A DNA stretch of 64,000 bases. Origin: Pseudobacteroides cellulosolvens ATCC 35603 = DSM 2933 (GTDB lineage: Bacteria > Bacillota > Clostridia > Acetivibrionales > DSM-2933). A model generated the notes under the pieces. It searched no databases. It saw only the letters and a list, made by a program, of their open reading frames with translations, and was not told where the DNA came from. A program made the position numbers and the translations under genes. Positions 52,451 through 63,300 of this stretch are shown here, piece after piece; positions within the stretch are counted from its first letter, which is position 1, and each line of letters begins with the position of its first letter. Where the stretch lies: assembly GCF_001262605.1 (NCBI RefSeq), contig NZ_LGTC01000001.1, forward strand, positions 3,671,001 to 3,735,000, in the 5' to 3' direction.

Positions 52451-53758
52451 ATGCCTAAGAAGAATATAGACACTATAAACAAATTGAAAATGACTTACTT
52501 AAGTCCATTACAATATGAGCCGCTTGGTTGGAGAGTATATGATGAAGACTCTCGTGACCGTACTGATGGAGATTTTCAAAGGGACTATACAAGAATCATG
52601 TATTCATCTTCATTTAGAAGATTACAGGGAAAAATGCAGCTTCTAGGCATAAAAAATGACCAATTTTTCCGCAACCGTTTAACCCACAGCCTTGAGGTGG
52701 CACAAATCGCCCGCTCCATAGCTGCAAGGATAGGATACTCAGCAATCGACACCTATGTAGTTGAAGCTGGAGCATTGTCCCATGATTTAGGGAATCCTCC
52801 CTTCGGCCATTACGGTGAAAGGGTACTTAATGAAGCCTGCTGTAAAATAGGCGGTTTTGAAGGAAATGCCCAGACTCTTAGAATACTTACAACCATAGAG
52901 AAAAAACGTCCTGACTTCAGAGGTTTAAATTTGACATTCAGAACATTGCTAAGCGTTACCAAATACTTTAACCGTTTCGACAACAGTATCTCTGTAGATG
53001 ATAATAGGTTTAACAAACAGAAATTCATATATGATTCTGATTATCAATTTTTAAAGGATTTTATAGATGAATATCAGGTAAAAGTGAGAACCCTTGATGT
53101 TCAAATTGTTGATATTGCTGATGAAATAGCATATGCAGCCCACGATTTGGAGGATGGTTTAAGGCAAAAATTATTTAACATAGATGAAATATTGCATGAT
53201 TACGAAGTTGTATACGGTGACACCGAATCCTTTAATATGTTTAAGGATATTGTTAACAGCTGCCGAGACAATGCTTCTAAAGGGTTAAAAAAGGTTGAAT
53301 CTTCCGAGTACTCAAAGCTGTTCCGTAAGGAACTTGTTTCTTCTATAATATATAATTTGATACATGACATTGATTTGGTTAAGCCTTGTGAAAACAAGAA
53401 ATCAGTTACAAACACTACCTGGGACAAAGAAATAGGGTTTTCAACATATGCCGAACTCTCAAGCGGTTTAAAAAGGCTGACATTCCAATGCATTAATCAT
53501 AATGATGAAGTATATTTTTATGAGCAGATGGGTGGAAGAATAATAAAGGATTTATTCAAATTGTATTTGGAACATCCAATGTATTTACCTCCTGAATATA
53601 GGGCTAAGGATATAATGTATCGGTACGATATAGATGAAGACGAAAGTGCCCTTCAGACTAGATTAATTGCTGACTATATTGCAGGTATGATGGATTCATA
53701 TGCCATATCAACTTACAAAAAATTCTATGGCAATAATTCACTAGGTAGTCTCTTTTAG
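52451..53758 (+). CDS. dgt: dGTPase-like HD-domain triphosphohydrolase
   Basis: 435 residues. The family motif RDYTRIMYSSSFRRLQGKMQ is at about 44-63. HD residues are H79 (NRLTHSLEV), H111-D112 (SHDLGNPPFGH) and the late Asp in VDIADEIAYAAHDLEDG. Such enzymes split dGTP or other dNTPs to nucleoside and triphosphate and keep nucleotide pools in check. GGGAGA precedes the ATG. It stands alone, with no defence-type neighbours, so a housekeeping role is likelier. Confidence 0.9.
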   Translation: MPKKNIDTINKLKMTYLSPLQYEPLGWRVYDEDSRDRTDGDFQRDYTRIMYSSSFRRLQGKMQLLGIKNDQFFRNRLTHSLEVAQIARSIAARIGYSAIDTYVVEAGALSHDLGNPPFGHYGERVLNEACCKIGGFEGNAQTLRILTTIEKKRPDFRGLNLTFRTLLSVTKYFNRFDNSISVDDNRFNKQKFIYDSDYQFLKDFIDEYQVKVRTLDVQIVDIADEIAYAAHDLEDGLRQKLFNIDEILHDYEVVYGDTESFNMFKDIVNSCRDNASKGLKKVESSEYSKLFRKELVSSIIYNLIHDIDLVKPCENKKSVTNTTWDKEIGFSTYAELSSGLKRLTFQCINHNDEVYFYEQMGGRIIKDLFKLYLEHPMYLPPEYRAKDIMYRYDIDEDESALQTRLIADYIAGMMDSYAISTYKKFYGNNSLGSLF

Positions 53759-53978
53759 TACATCAACAAAGGTTAACTATCCATTACATATTACTCTGAC
53801 GTTTTTATGTAATTAAGTTTACCAGTAGTATTCGGTATCTAAAGCCACCTATGATAATATTATATAAATTTTCATATTTTTATACTGACTTTCAGCTAAA
53901 GTTATTGAAATCTTATTATTTGTCTAGTAGAATGACATAGAAATAAATTTTTTAAATGCAAAGGAGTATTTTAAATTT

Positions 53979-54956
53979 ATGATTCGAATTGGTATTGTTG
54001 GATATGGAAACCTCGGCAAAGGTGTCGAGCTTGCAATTAAGCAAAATTCTGATATGAAGCTTACTTATGTATTTACAAGAAGAGCACCCGAGGACATAAA
54101 ATTAAAGGATTCATCTGTTAAAGTAATGCATGTTTCAGATGCAGAAAAGTTAAAAAATGAAATTGATGTCATGATACTTTGCGGTGGCTCAGCAACAGAT
54201 TTGCCAGAGCAAGGCCCTGTTTTTGCACGTATGTTTAATACAGTTGATAGTTTTGACACTCATGCTAAAATTCCTCAATACTTTGAGGCTGTTGACCAGG
54301 CTTCAAAGGCTGCAGGTAAGGTCGGAATCATTTCAGTTGGCTGGGACCCCGGACTATTTTCCATGAATAGAATGCTTGCTGAAGCTGTATTACCTCAGGG
54401 AACTGAATACACATTTTGGGGCAGAGGCGTTAGCCAGGGACACTCAGATGCTATTAGACGAGTAAAAGGTGTAAAGGGTGGCGTTCAATATACTATTCCT
54501 AAAGATGAAGCCATTCAAAGAGTAAGAAATGGTGAAAACCCAAATCTTACTACGAAAGAAAAGCATCTAAGGGATTGCTATGTAGTAGTGGAAGAAGGAG
54601 CAGACAAGGCTGCCATTGAAAAAGAAATTAAAAATATGCCAAACTATTTTGCAGATTATGAAACAAAGGTAACATTCATATCTGAAGAAGAATTAAAAAA
54701 GAACCATTCTGCAATGCCTCATGGAGGATTTGTCATTCGCAGCGGCAATACAGGAGAAAATACCAAGCACATTATTGAATTTTCACTTAAACTCGACAGC
54801 AATCCAGAATTCACAGCTAGTGTACTTGTGGCTGCTGCCAGAGCTGCATACCGTTTAAGCAGCGAAGGACAAAGCGGAGCAAAAACAATGTTTGATATAC
54901 CTCTTGGTTACTTGTCAATAAAATCAGCAGCTCAACTTAGAAAAGAACTGCTTTAA
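53979..54956 (+). CDS. ddh: meso-Diaminopimelate dehydrogenase
   Basis: 325 residues. The Rossmann start is IRIGIVGYGNLGKGVE; CGGSATDLPEQGP, NTVDSFDTH, GWDPGLFSMNRM and FWGRGVSQGHSDAIRRVKGV are characteristic of the enzyme. It makes meso-DAP from tetrahydrodipicolinate, NADPH and ammonia in one step for lysine and peptidoglycan. The length is normal. A terminator follows, then the MurG-like gene, another wall enzyme. Confidence 0.94.
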   Translation: MIRIGIVGYGNLGKGVELAIKQNSDMKLTYVFTRRAPEDIKLKDSSVKVMHVSDAEKLKNEIDVMILCGGSATDLPEQGPVFARMFNTVDSFDTHAKIPQYFEAVDQASKAAGKVGIISVGWDPGLFSMNRMLAEAVLPQGTEYTFWGRGVSQGHSDAIRRVKGVKGGVQYTIPKDEAIQRVRNGENPNLTTKEKHLRDCYVVVEEGADKAAIEKEIKNMPNYFADYETKVTFISEEELKKNHSAMPHGGFVIRSGNTGENTKHIIEFSLKLDSNPEFTASVLVAAARAAYRLSSEGQSGAKTMFDIPLGYLSIKSAAQLRKELL

Positions 54957-54984
54957 TTAAAATATGCATATTATACGCACATTT

Positions 54985-55024
54985 AAAGCCTGCTATTATA
55001 AACTTACAATGGCAGGCTTTAGTG
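54985..55024 (+). terminator. Terminator of ddh
   Basis: AAAGCCTGC (54985-54993) pairs with GCAGGCTTT (55012-55020); the descending arm carries the T-run. It lies 29 bases after the ddh stop. Confidence 0.7.
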
Positions 55025-55120
55025 TTTATAAATAAAGAAAGTAAATTTATAATTTTACTACATAAAAATCAATATTAATTTATTTTTATATAAAGTGGTT
55101 GATGATGGAGTATAAACAGA

Positions 55121-56191
55121 ATGAAGCGAATTGTATTAACCGGCGGCGGAACTGCTGGTCATGTTATGCCAAATCTTGCTATAATAGACGATCTTTCAAA
55201 GCTTGACTGGGAAATCCATTATATAGGATCATACAATGGTATTGAACGCAGCCTTATTAATAAAGCAAACATAAAATACCATCCTATCAGAACTGGCAAG
55301 TTGAGGCGTTATTTTGATATTAAAAATTTCTTGGACCCTTTTAACGTCTTAATAGGAATATTTCAATCCATATATCTGATGATTAAAATAAAGCCCTCAA
55401 TTGTATTTTCAAAGGGAGGGTTTGTAGCTGTACCAGTAATTATTGCTGCATGGTTAAATAGAGTTCCTTCCATAACACATGAAGGCGATATAACTGTAGG
55501 ACTTGCCAATAAACTTTGCGTTCCCTTTGTCAAAAAAATATGTACTGCATTTGTCAATACAGCAAAATACTTACCTCAAAATAAAGCCGTCTATACAGGG
55601 TTACCTATACGCAGAGAAGTGTTTTCTGGAAATAAGGCTTTGGGTTATGAATTATGTGGTTTTACAAATTCAACCCCGGTAATCCTTGTCATGGGTGGAA
55701 GCCTTGGCTCTCTTAATGTAAACAAAAGCCTTAGAAATATTTTGCCGGAGCTTTTGAAAGATTATCAGGTTGTACATATCTGCGGAAAAGGTAATGTAGA
55801 TAATTCACTACAGGAACTTAAAGGATATAAGCAGTTTGAATTTGTAACTGAGGAACTGCCCCATATTTTTTCCATATCCGATATAGTAATTTCCAGGGCT
55901 GGTACAAACTCTGTATTTGAACTACTCACACTAAGAAAGGTATGTCTTTTTATACCCCTTTCAACCGCAGCAAGCAGAGGCGAACAGATATTAAATGCAG
56001 AATTTGCTGTAAATAATGGCCTTAGCCAAATGATCACTGAAAACAACTTAAGTAACCAAGTATTTCTCGATAAAATCAAGGATTTGTTTAAAAATAAAGA
56101 TACATACATCAATAACATAAGCAAGTATAAATTTCCAGATGGAACAGCGGAAATTATTAATCTTATAAGCACCTACTATAAAGGAAAGTAA
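55121..56191 (+). CDS. murG: MurG-like UDP-GlcNAc transferase
   Basis: 356 residues, GT28. The N-terminal loop is LTGGGTAGHVMPNLA, the second motif is FSKGGFVAVPV, and the donor-binding part is VMGGSLGSLNVN with ISRAGTNSVFELL. MurG adds GlcNAc to lipid I, completing lipid II at the membrane. The gene is not in a dcw cluster, so it is probably a second copy; KIYSYN-type membrane contacts near 85-95 (VLIGIFQSIYLMIKI) are normal. A stem-loop at the stop may end the transcript. Confidence 0.88.
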   Translation: MKRIVLTGGGTAGHVMPNLAIIDDLSKLDWEIHYIGSYNGIERSLINKANIKYHPIRTGKLRRYFDIKNFLDPFNVLIGIFQSIYLMIKIKPSIVFSKGGFVAVPVIIAAWLNRVPSITHEGDITVGLANKLCVPFVKKICTAFVNTAKYLPQNKAVYTGLPIRREVFSGNKALGYELCGFTNSTPVILVMGGSLGSLNVNKSLRNILPELLKDYQVVHICGKGNVDNSLQELKGYKQFEFVTEELPHIFSISDIVISRAGTNSVFELLTLRKVCLFIPLSTAASRGEQILNAEFAVNNGLSQMITENNLSNQVFLDKIKDLFKNKDTYINNISKYKFPDGTAEIINLISTYYKGK

Positions 56192-56214
56192 CAAAATCAC
56201 GAAGTGATTTTGTT
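56190..56214 (+). terminator. Hairpin at the MurG-like stop codon
   Basis: AACAAAATCAC (56190-56200) pairs with GTGATTTTGTT (56204-56214) over a three-base loop. No separate T-run follows; the T's are in the arm. Confidence 0.55.
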
Positions 56215-56296
56215 ACCATAATTGTTGTCGTGAGAAATTGTGGTGTTGTATACGCTATAATTTGCTGGTCATAAATAAAAGGACTCCATAGGTAAA

Positions 56297-57247
56297 TTAT
56301 GGATACATTACTTCCTGAAAGCTGTCCTCCTTATTGATACTATTATAATAATCATATGTAATAGCAAGGCCTTTATCCAGCGTAGTTGAATCAGCGTATC
56401 CCAAATACTTTCTAGCCTTTTCAATAGAGGGTATTCTATAGAGTATTTCACATTCTTTAATCCTGTCTAAATCCTCATAAGAAACATACTCTATCCTTCC
56501 TGAATTAGTAAATTCCAAAATTTTATTAGCAAGCTCCTTAATCTGTATATTGCTGGATGATCCTATGTTAAACACCTCAAACCCAGTCTGGTCTCTAAAA
56601 AGTGCCTTTATGGTTCCTTCAACAGCATCATCCACATAAGTGAAACTCCTTAGCTGATCACCTGTTCCACAGATTTTAACAGGCCTGCCCTTTAATATGC
56701 TATCAATAAATATTGATACGACGAACTCTTTTCTCTGTCCAATACCATATATATTACAATACCTTAAGACTGTGACCTTTACATCAGATTCCTCTGAGAA
56801 CTCCTTCATAAGCCACTCGGAATACATTTTGGATTTACCGTAATGGGTGATAGGCTTTAACTCCATAGTTTCATCCAGTATCTTAACAGGGCTTCCCTCT
56901 CCATATACCTCAGAAGAGGAAGTGAAAAGCAGATTCTTAACTCCAGCTTCTCTGCACGCCCTTATTACATTTTTTGTCCCTTCAAGGTTTATCCTATAGA
57001 CTTGATTTTCATCCATAAGGCATGCTGTAACTCCTACCATTGCAGCTAAATGGCATACGGTTTTATGCCCTTCCATAGCACATTTCAGCCTGTCATAATC
57101 CATAATATCGCCAAAAACATAATTTACATTTTTATTTCTATTGGGTTTTATATCATAAACCGTAACCTTATAATCTTTACTTATCAGCTGTTCTGCAAGG
57201 TGGCTTCCAATAAAGCCGGCTCCACCGGTTATCAAAATTTTATCCAT
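56297..57247 (-). CDS. NAD-dependent nucleotide-sugar epimerase/dehydratase
   Basis: 316 residues from ATG at 57247; the ATG at 57259 overlaps the GGAGA binding site of the second. The SDR start is ILITGGAGFIGSHLAEQ, with FTSSSEVYGEG, the catalytic HYGKSKMYSEW (Tyr-x-x-x-Lys) and CNIYGIGQRKEFVVS. It belongs to the UDP-glucose 4-epimerase/dTDP-sugar group. It would make a sugar nucleotide for wall or surface glycans. It is convergent with the MurG-like gene. The exact sugar is not decidable here. Confidence 0.88.
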   Translation of the reverse strand: MDKILITGGAGFIGSHLAEQLISKDYKVTVYDIKPNRNKNVNYVFGDIMDYDRLKCAMEGHKTVCHLAAMVGVTACLMDENQVYRINLEGTKNVIRACREAGVKNLLFTSSSEVYGEGSPVKILDETMELKPITHYGKSKMYSEWLMKEFSEESDVKVTVLRYCNIYGIGQRKEFVVSIFIDSILKGRPVKICGTGDQLRSFTYVDDAVEGTIKALFRDQTGFEVFNIGSSSNIQIKELANKILEFTNSGRIEYVSYEDLDRIKECEILYRIPSIEKARKYLGYADSTTLDKGLAITYDYYNSINKEDSFQEVMYP

Positions 57248-57571
57248 AAAAGTCTCCATATCATTAATTGAACCCTAATTCTACTATATTCTATTTGGTG
57301 CCATTTGGATTATATCATTTAAAATATTAATAAAGGTTATCAATTGTTTACAGGAGTATTATTATATTATTACAATCATATATTATCTTTATTAAGTTTT
57401 TCTTTTTTATAATAGCAAAAAAGCTAAATAATATCCAATAATTTTATCATCAGTTCTATAGATTTCTTATGAATATCAATTCAATTCTTCATTATTTTAA
57501 ATTGATATCAAAAAATATTAGTAAATGACGATATTAAATGTATATATTCAGGCTCACTAGGGAGATATGCT
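57248..57571. other. Intergenic region before the second kinase
   Basis: 324 bases, very AT-rich, between divergent epimerase and kinase genes. It must hold promoters for both; TATATT-like boxes are too frequent here to choose one. No repeat or RNA structure stands out. Confidence 0.4.
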
Positions 57572-58924
57572 ATGGTAAACAAGACATCAAGTAGTATTAT
57601 TATTTTACATAAAAAGAATAACCTGTATTTATGTATCGTTTTATTAACCGTATTTATTTTTGGTCTTGCACTATTGCCGTTTTCAAAAAACATAAATAAT
57701 TCATACAAAGTCTATATGGCATTACTTTTAATTTTTGATATAGTAAGCATATTGTTTATATTCTTATCTAAATATATCAAATACAATATAAAGAAGTATT
57801 TATACATAATCGTAGGTTATGCATCAGTACCTTTTTCTGTATATTTACAGAGTGGTACGATCGATAATACATATTTAGGCTTTTTAGCTTTAGTAACAGC
57901 AAGTTTATATGCAGACTATGCATATTTGTTATTTGTAACAGCAATTTCACTATTTGTTAATGAAGCCATGTATATAATATCTTCAAGCGAATTTTTTCCG
58001 GTGTTTAATCAAGAGCAATTCTATTCCTATATGTTTTGTTTATTTATTGCTGGATTAATTTTGTCTTTTGGTGTAAAAGCAATTGTAACTTATATTGGCC
58101 ATAATGAGGAATTAAAACTTTTGAACAAAAAAGTTGAAAAAGCTCTATCCGATCTGAAAAAAGCTCAAGAAAAACTAATTCATAAGGATAGGCTATCGGG
58201 ACTTGGACAAATGATCGGTGGTATTGCTCATAATTTAAAGACTCCAATTATGTCAATATCAGGTCCACTTGTAGCACTTAATGATTTAATAGATGAATAC
58301 AATGTATCAATTAATGATCCTAATGTCGAAAAATCTGACCACTTTGCCATTGCAGCTGATATGAAAGAATGGTTGAGAAAGATTTATCCACACCTTGAAT
58401 ACATGACCGATATTATCGATACAGTAAAAGAACAGGCTACTCAACTTAATACAAACGAATTAATTTCCGATAGTGCATTTTCGATTGAAGATCTAATAAA
58501 TAGGATTAATTTACTTATGAGTCATAGTATAAAAGCCAGTAAATGCAAATTAAATATAAAAAATGAAATTCATGAAGATATAAAAGTTAAAGGTGAAATA
58601 GTCACACTTCTGCAGGTTATCAATAATTTAATTCAAAACTCAATACATGCTTATAATGATCAAACTGGTGAAATAGACTTAATTATAAACCAGGAAGAAA
58701 AATTCATAGAACTCTGTGTTAAAGACTATGGAAGCGGAATACCCGATTTTGTAAAATACAAAATTTTTAATCAAATGATAACTTCTAAAGGAAAAAACGG
58801 TACCGGAATGGGTTTATATATGTCTTATTCAGCTATTAAAGGAAAATTTGGTGGAGATATGAGGTTTGAATCATCGGATCAAGGAACATCATTCTATGTT
58901 ATTCTTCCTACGGCTTCTATGTAA
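57572..58924 (+). CDS. Orphan sensor histidine kinase, paralogue of the one at 21312
   Basis: 450 residues with the same plan: six membrane helices (about 18-175), coiled coil, H-box with H220 in GGIAHNLKTPIMSISG, and HATPase (NNLIQNSIHAYND, DYGSGIP, KGKNGTGMGLYMS). The DNTYLGFLALVTASLYADYAYLLF segment in the sensor matches DNTYVSFTILVSAMICADYIYLLF of the other kinase, so the sensed signal may be alike. No response regulator is nearby. GGGAGA precedes ATG. Confidence 0.85.
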   Translation: MVNKTSSSIIILHKKNNLYLCIVLLTVFIFGLALLPFSKNINNSYKVYMALLLIFDIVSILFIFLSKYIKYNIKKYLYIIVGYASVPFSVYLQSGTIDNTYLGFLALVTASLYADYAYLLFVTAISLFVNEAMYIISSSEFFPVFNQEQFYSYMFCLFIAGLILSFGVKAIVTYIGHNEELKLLNKKVEKALSDLKKAQEKLIHKDRLSGLGQMIGGIAHNLKTPIMSISGPLVALNDLIDEYNVSINDPNVEKSDHFAIAADMKEWLRKIYPHLEYMTDIIDTVKEQATQLNTNELISDSAFSIEDLINRINLLMSHSIKASKCKLNIKNEIHEDIKVKGEIVTLLQVINNLIQNSIHAYNDQTGEIDLIINQEEKFIELCVKDYGSGIPDFVKYKIFNQMITSKGKNGTGMGLYMSYSAIKGKFGGDMRFESSDQGTSFYVILPTASM

Positions 58925-59265
58925 TTAACTATGATTTCTTTAGTAACTTCAGTTAAAGTCTCGCTTGCAGCTTGATATACACAAAAAATGGTGCATTGAT
59001 GATTTTTGGCGTGATCATGCGGCTCCATTGACGGAATAAATGTTGTGCCGAGCTACTAAAAAACATGGATTTGAAGTAATTGCTTTTGACAGGCATGAGC
59101 AAGGAAAACCTGCCATATATTAGGGCATTACCTTACTTGCCATATACATAAACAAATAAATAAGGGATACTATGATAAGTAGCTTATTAGTATAAAAGCA
59201 TTATCGCAAGTATCCTTTATTCTATTACAATTTATTTAATTGTAATTTGTTTAATTGTATTTTAT
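58925..59265. other. Intergenic region with decayed short frames and a terminator-like stem
   Basis: 341 bases. Short frames at about 58990-59124 (IDDFWRDHAAPLTE, then MLCRATKKHGFEVIAFDRHE) look like pieces of a lost gene but are too short to name. At about 59163-59219, AAGGGATAC and GTATCCTTT close a long loop with an inner GATAA/TTATC pair; it probably ends the Dps transcript on the minus strand. Confidence 0.35.
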
Positions 59266-60009
59266 TTATTGTAATTTATTACTGTAATTCATATTGCCAT
59301 CGCCCTTTAACTGATTGCTGCTATCCATCAAATGATTCATGCCTCTTACTAACGAATCATCCTCAAGTACACTATAGAGATGGTATCCCAAATCTTCACG
59401 ATCCTTTAATACTTCTTCCAAGGTTTCCACAGTACCAAAATCCTCAAGATCATGAGCACGTTTTATAGTCTGCCTTAACATTTGCTGGATTTTCAATTCA
59501 TGCTCCAAATCATTTCTAAGAAAATCCCTTATACTATATCTGCCTTCCACTTCATGCTTTATATAGGAAAGTTCATGCTGCGTAACCGGATGTGCGGTCG
59601 GTACTCCTCCTAGCCTTGTAACACGCTCTCCTACTTCATCAATATGCTTTGTTGTTTTTTCAATATGTTCTTCAAGTAATTCATGAAGACTTATAAACCC
59701 TTCAGCACCTTCCGACATCCAATGGTGTTTGTTATACTGGTGTAGTGAAACACTTAATGCACATTGATGATCATCCAACATTAATGCCATTTCCTTACGT
59801 ACTTCATAAGGAAGGTTGATACCTGATCCTTCCTGTTTAACAGTCCTTGGCTGCTGCCTAAGAATCATATCATGGCTTGTCTTATGCCCAGGCATGTTTT
59901 CATTGAATCCTGATTTCTCCAAGTTAAATCTTCCTTGGAAGTTGCCGACATTCTTCATTGTGGCTTTAATATCATTGGGTACTTGTGATGTAGTTTGTAC
60001 TGGTTCCAT
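59266..60009 (-). CDS. dps: Dps-family ferritin-like protein with N-terminal extension
   Basis: 247 residues. The core (about 75-225) carries the ferroxidase ligands in SLHQYNKHHWMSEGAEGF and LHELLEEHIEKTTKHIDEVGERV, as in Dps proteins. These store iron, use up peroxide and coat DNA. The core is normal size (about 150), but about 75 extra N-terminal residues (MEPVQTTSQVPND, GHKTSHDMILRQQPRTVKQ) and a 20-residue Asn-rich tail are added. The extension is polar and basic and could bind DNA. AAGGAG lies nine bases before ATG. It appears monocistronic. Confidence 0.87.
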   Translation of the reverse strand: MEPVQTTSQVPNDIKATMKNVGNFQGRFNLEKSGFNENMPGHKTSHDMILRQQPRTVKQEGSGINLPYEVRKEMALMLDDHQCALSVSLHQYNKHHWMSEGAEGFISLHELLEEHIEKTTKHIDEVGERVTRLGGVPTAHPVTQHELSYIKHEVEGRYSIRDFLRNDLEHELKIQQMLRQTIKRAHDLEDFGTVETLEEVLKDREDLGYHLYSVLEDDSLVRGMNHLMDSSNQLKGDGNMNYSNKLQ

Positions 60010-60370
60010 TACTTACAACTCCTTTAAATTATATTCCATGGTTATTTTGTCCTAATATAAAATAAATATTAATGCCCCTAAAGCCCGCAAAAATTGATCT
60101 CATTGGTACTCATACCCTTCTTATTAGCAATTGCTGATGTTGGCGGTTACCTATTCAATGACGCTTCATTAAAAGTGAGTATATAAACCAACGGTTTCCA
60201 AAATTGAAAATGCGTGATAGTATATATGAAGGGTCTCTTTATAGAAATGTTGGAATTATGCCAGTTGGTATAGAACTGACCCAAATCAAAAAGAGCTTGT
60301 TGTAAAGCTATATTACTATGTGTATGTAAAAAAGATAACTGAATAATTTCTTTGTCAATTTGGAGGCATT
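60010..60370. other. Intergenic region between Dps and the TPR gene
   Basis: 361 bases. It contains the divergent promoters for Dps and the TPR gene. A frame ADVGGYLFNDASLKVSI ending at about 60195 may be a gene relic. No structured RNA was recognised. Confidence 0.35.
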
Positions 60371-63300
60371 ATGTATTTAAAAGAATTTTTTTCAAAAAAC
60401 AATAAAGAGCTGACTCTTTGGCTGGAAGACATAAATAATAAAAGCGAAAATACAGACAATGATCAAAACTTACCCAAAGATATCCTTCTGGAAGAACATA
60501 AAGAAAACATAGCAAAGTACTTGAGTTTGTCCGAATTAAACCATAAATACCTTATATTGGTTTATTGCGAAATTGTTTTATACATGAATAGAAAAGGTGA
60601 TTATGAAAAATCACGCCAGTGTTATTCAAGGCTACTTGAGCTCCATAGAATTATAGGATACAGGAACGATGATGATGATACAGATATATTTCGTAATGGG
60701 TTGTATTTGTGTGATAAGAAGGATATAGATTCGCTAATAAGTATCCTATCAAATTCTCTTGAAACAAAAAGGAATAATGACGGATTAGATCTGCTAGGTT
60801 ATTTGCATTCATTGGGATCTATACATTCTGATGCAGGGTTGCCTGACGAATCAATAAAATATCATTGTGAAGCACTTGAAATTGTTAGGAAGTCAGAATG
60901 TAAGAACCTGGAAGCAAAGCATCTGAGTAGAATAGGACTTGCATTTTTGTCTAAGGAAGATATGGAGCAATCTCTAAAGTATCATTTAGATTCAGCTTCC
61001 ATATTAAATGATATTCAACATAACTCGTTGCTGATATCGGAATTAATGAATGCTGCTTTGATCTATAGAGCAAAGGGAGAATTGAAAAATGCTGCAAAAT
61101 ACTTTGAGGATGGGCTTCGAACATGCAAAAATTTCGGCAATCACCAGCTTTTAACCAACATTCTCGGAAACTTGGGCTTAACATATTATGATATGGGTGA
61201 ACTTGATATGTCCTATAATTGTTTTTGGGAAGCACTTCAAGAACACAGAAGAATTGGCTATAAAACAGGTGAAGCTGTTGATCTTGCAAACCTTGGCATG
61301 ATTTTTAAAGCTAAAGGTCTGGACGAGCTTTACAATATGTATCAAAAGCAATCTTATGAAATATATTGCAGTACACGTTATAAGGATAATGGAATAGCTT
61401 TAAGTTATAATTATTCCAAGATTTTTATCTATGACAAAAAAGGTGAATTTGAACATTCAATTAGATTATACCAGCAGTTTCTTGCTTTTTACCGGGATAT
61501 AGGATGTAAACAACTGGAAGCCAACACTCTTACTGAATTGGGATTGAGTGATGACTATATAAATGATATAGATAAATCAATTGATTATGCCATGCAAGGG
61601 CAAAAAATATTCAATGAACTGGGATATTTGGATGATGAATCACACTGTCTTTGGAGAATTGGTTATCTTTATTATTGTAAAGGGAATTTTGATAACGCAT
61701 TAGAATACTTGTCAAGTTCTGTTGAAATAGATAAGAAAACCCAAGAATATTTTTGTCTGGAAAACAAATTGATTCGTATTGGTGAACTATATTATCAAAA
61801 AGGAGACCTGCAGCAATTTGTTAATTACTACATACAAGCGGCGGATATTTATAAAAATGCCGACAAGAGGCATGAAGAAGCTCAACAATATGAGGAGATT
61901 TTCGCACTATTAAGAAAAAAGGAGGAATTTTTTGAAGCAATAAAGTTTTATAGGAAAGCGGTAGAAGTATACGAGGAAATCGGAGATATGGAAAAAGCAA
62001 TTGAAGGATTGCTTAATATCGGAGATGAGTATTATAATCTCAAGGATTATGACCAGATGCTGTTAAATTACAAGGTAGCCATAGACTTTTATAATGATAT
62101 TGGAGATAAATCGAAGGAAGCGGATTTGTTAATAGAGGTTTCAGCTCGTTTACTTGACAAGAACTACTTTGAACAGGCTATTTTTTTTGCCCAAAAGGCT
62201 GCCGACATATCACGGGATACTAATGATAAACTAAATGAAGCATGTGCCTTGAGTGCTATAGCGGCCGCATATTGTCTTAATGATAATTCTGTTGAAGGCA
62301 TAAATCTATACAAGCATATTATTGACATTTTTGTTGAAGAAGGAAGTAAGAATGATGAAGCAAACGTAAATGAATGCATGGGCAATTTTTACAATAGCAA
62401 AGAAGATTTTGATAATGCAGTATTCAGATATTTAAGAGCGGCAGTTTTACATATGGAAGCCGATAAAGGAGAAAAAGCTGCTGAAAATTATAGAAAAGTA
62501 GGATCCATTTATGTAAATACGGGTGATCTGGATTCTGCAATCATATATTATAAAAAAGCAGTTGAAATCAGCAAAAATATTGGAGATACTGAAAGAGAGA
62601 TGGATTATCTTGATTATTTAGGTGCGTGTCATGAAAGGAAGAATGATTTTTCTTCCGCTAGAAATGCCTATTTTACAGCTGTAAGTATAAGCAAAGAAAC
62701 AGGAAAACCTGATAAAGAGATTAGATATTTAAAGTTTGTTGGAAAAACACATTTCAAGGAAAATGATTATGTGAGTGCTGCAAGATTTTATTTAAAAGCA
62801 TTTAGAGCCAGTCAAAAATCAGGCTTAGTTGTGGATGAGGCGATATGTTTGAAGAATCTGGGTATTATTTACTCTGAATTAAAAAATTATATGATTGCAG
62901 AAAAGTATTATATGGAAGCCTTATCTAAAATCAGAGAAACATCTAGTAAAAATGTAGAGGCAAATATTTTATATCAAATTGGCAGTTTCTTTTTATCCCG
63001 GAGCAATACCTTTCTTGGGCTGGAGTATATGAACCAGGCGGCAGGGATATATAGAAGCACGGGTAACAAAAAACTTGAAGCAGAAGTGGTTAATTGTACA
63101 GGGAGGACATATTTTTATCTTAGGATATTCGACAAAGCTCTTGAATCTTACCTTAGAGTACTGGAATTGAATGGAGGTACAGGTGATATAAATGAAGAAG
63201 TCAGAATTTTAAATATGATTGGAAAATGTTATTATATAAATGGAAATCTTGACAATGCACAGAAGTATTGCTCCGAAGCACTTAAAAAAAGTGTTGATAT

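Noticed and set aside
52451..53758. dGTPase as an antiphage nucleotide-depletion system
   Set aside because: It is a lone gene with standard motifs and housekeeping neighbours; no defence context.
58990..59124. Possible transposase or gene remnant
   Set aside because: Only two very short frames; no inverted repeats or recognisable family, so no call is justified beyond noting it.
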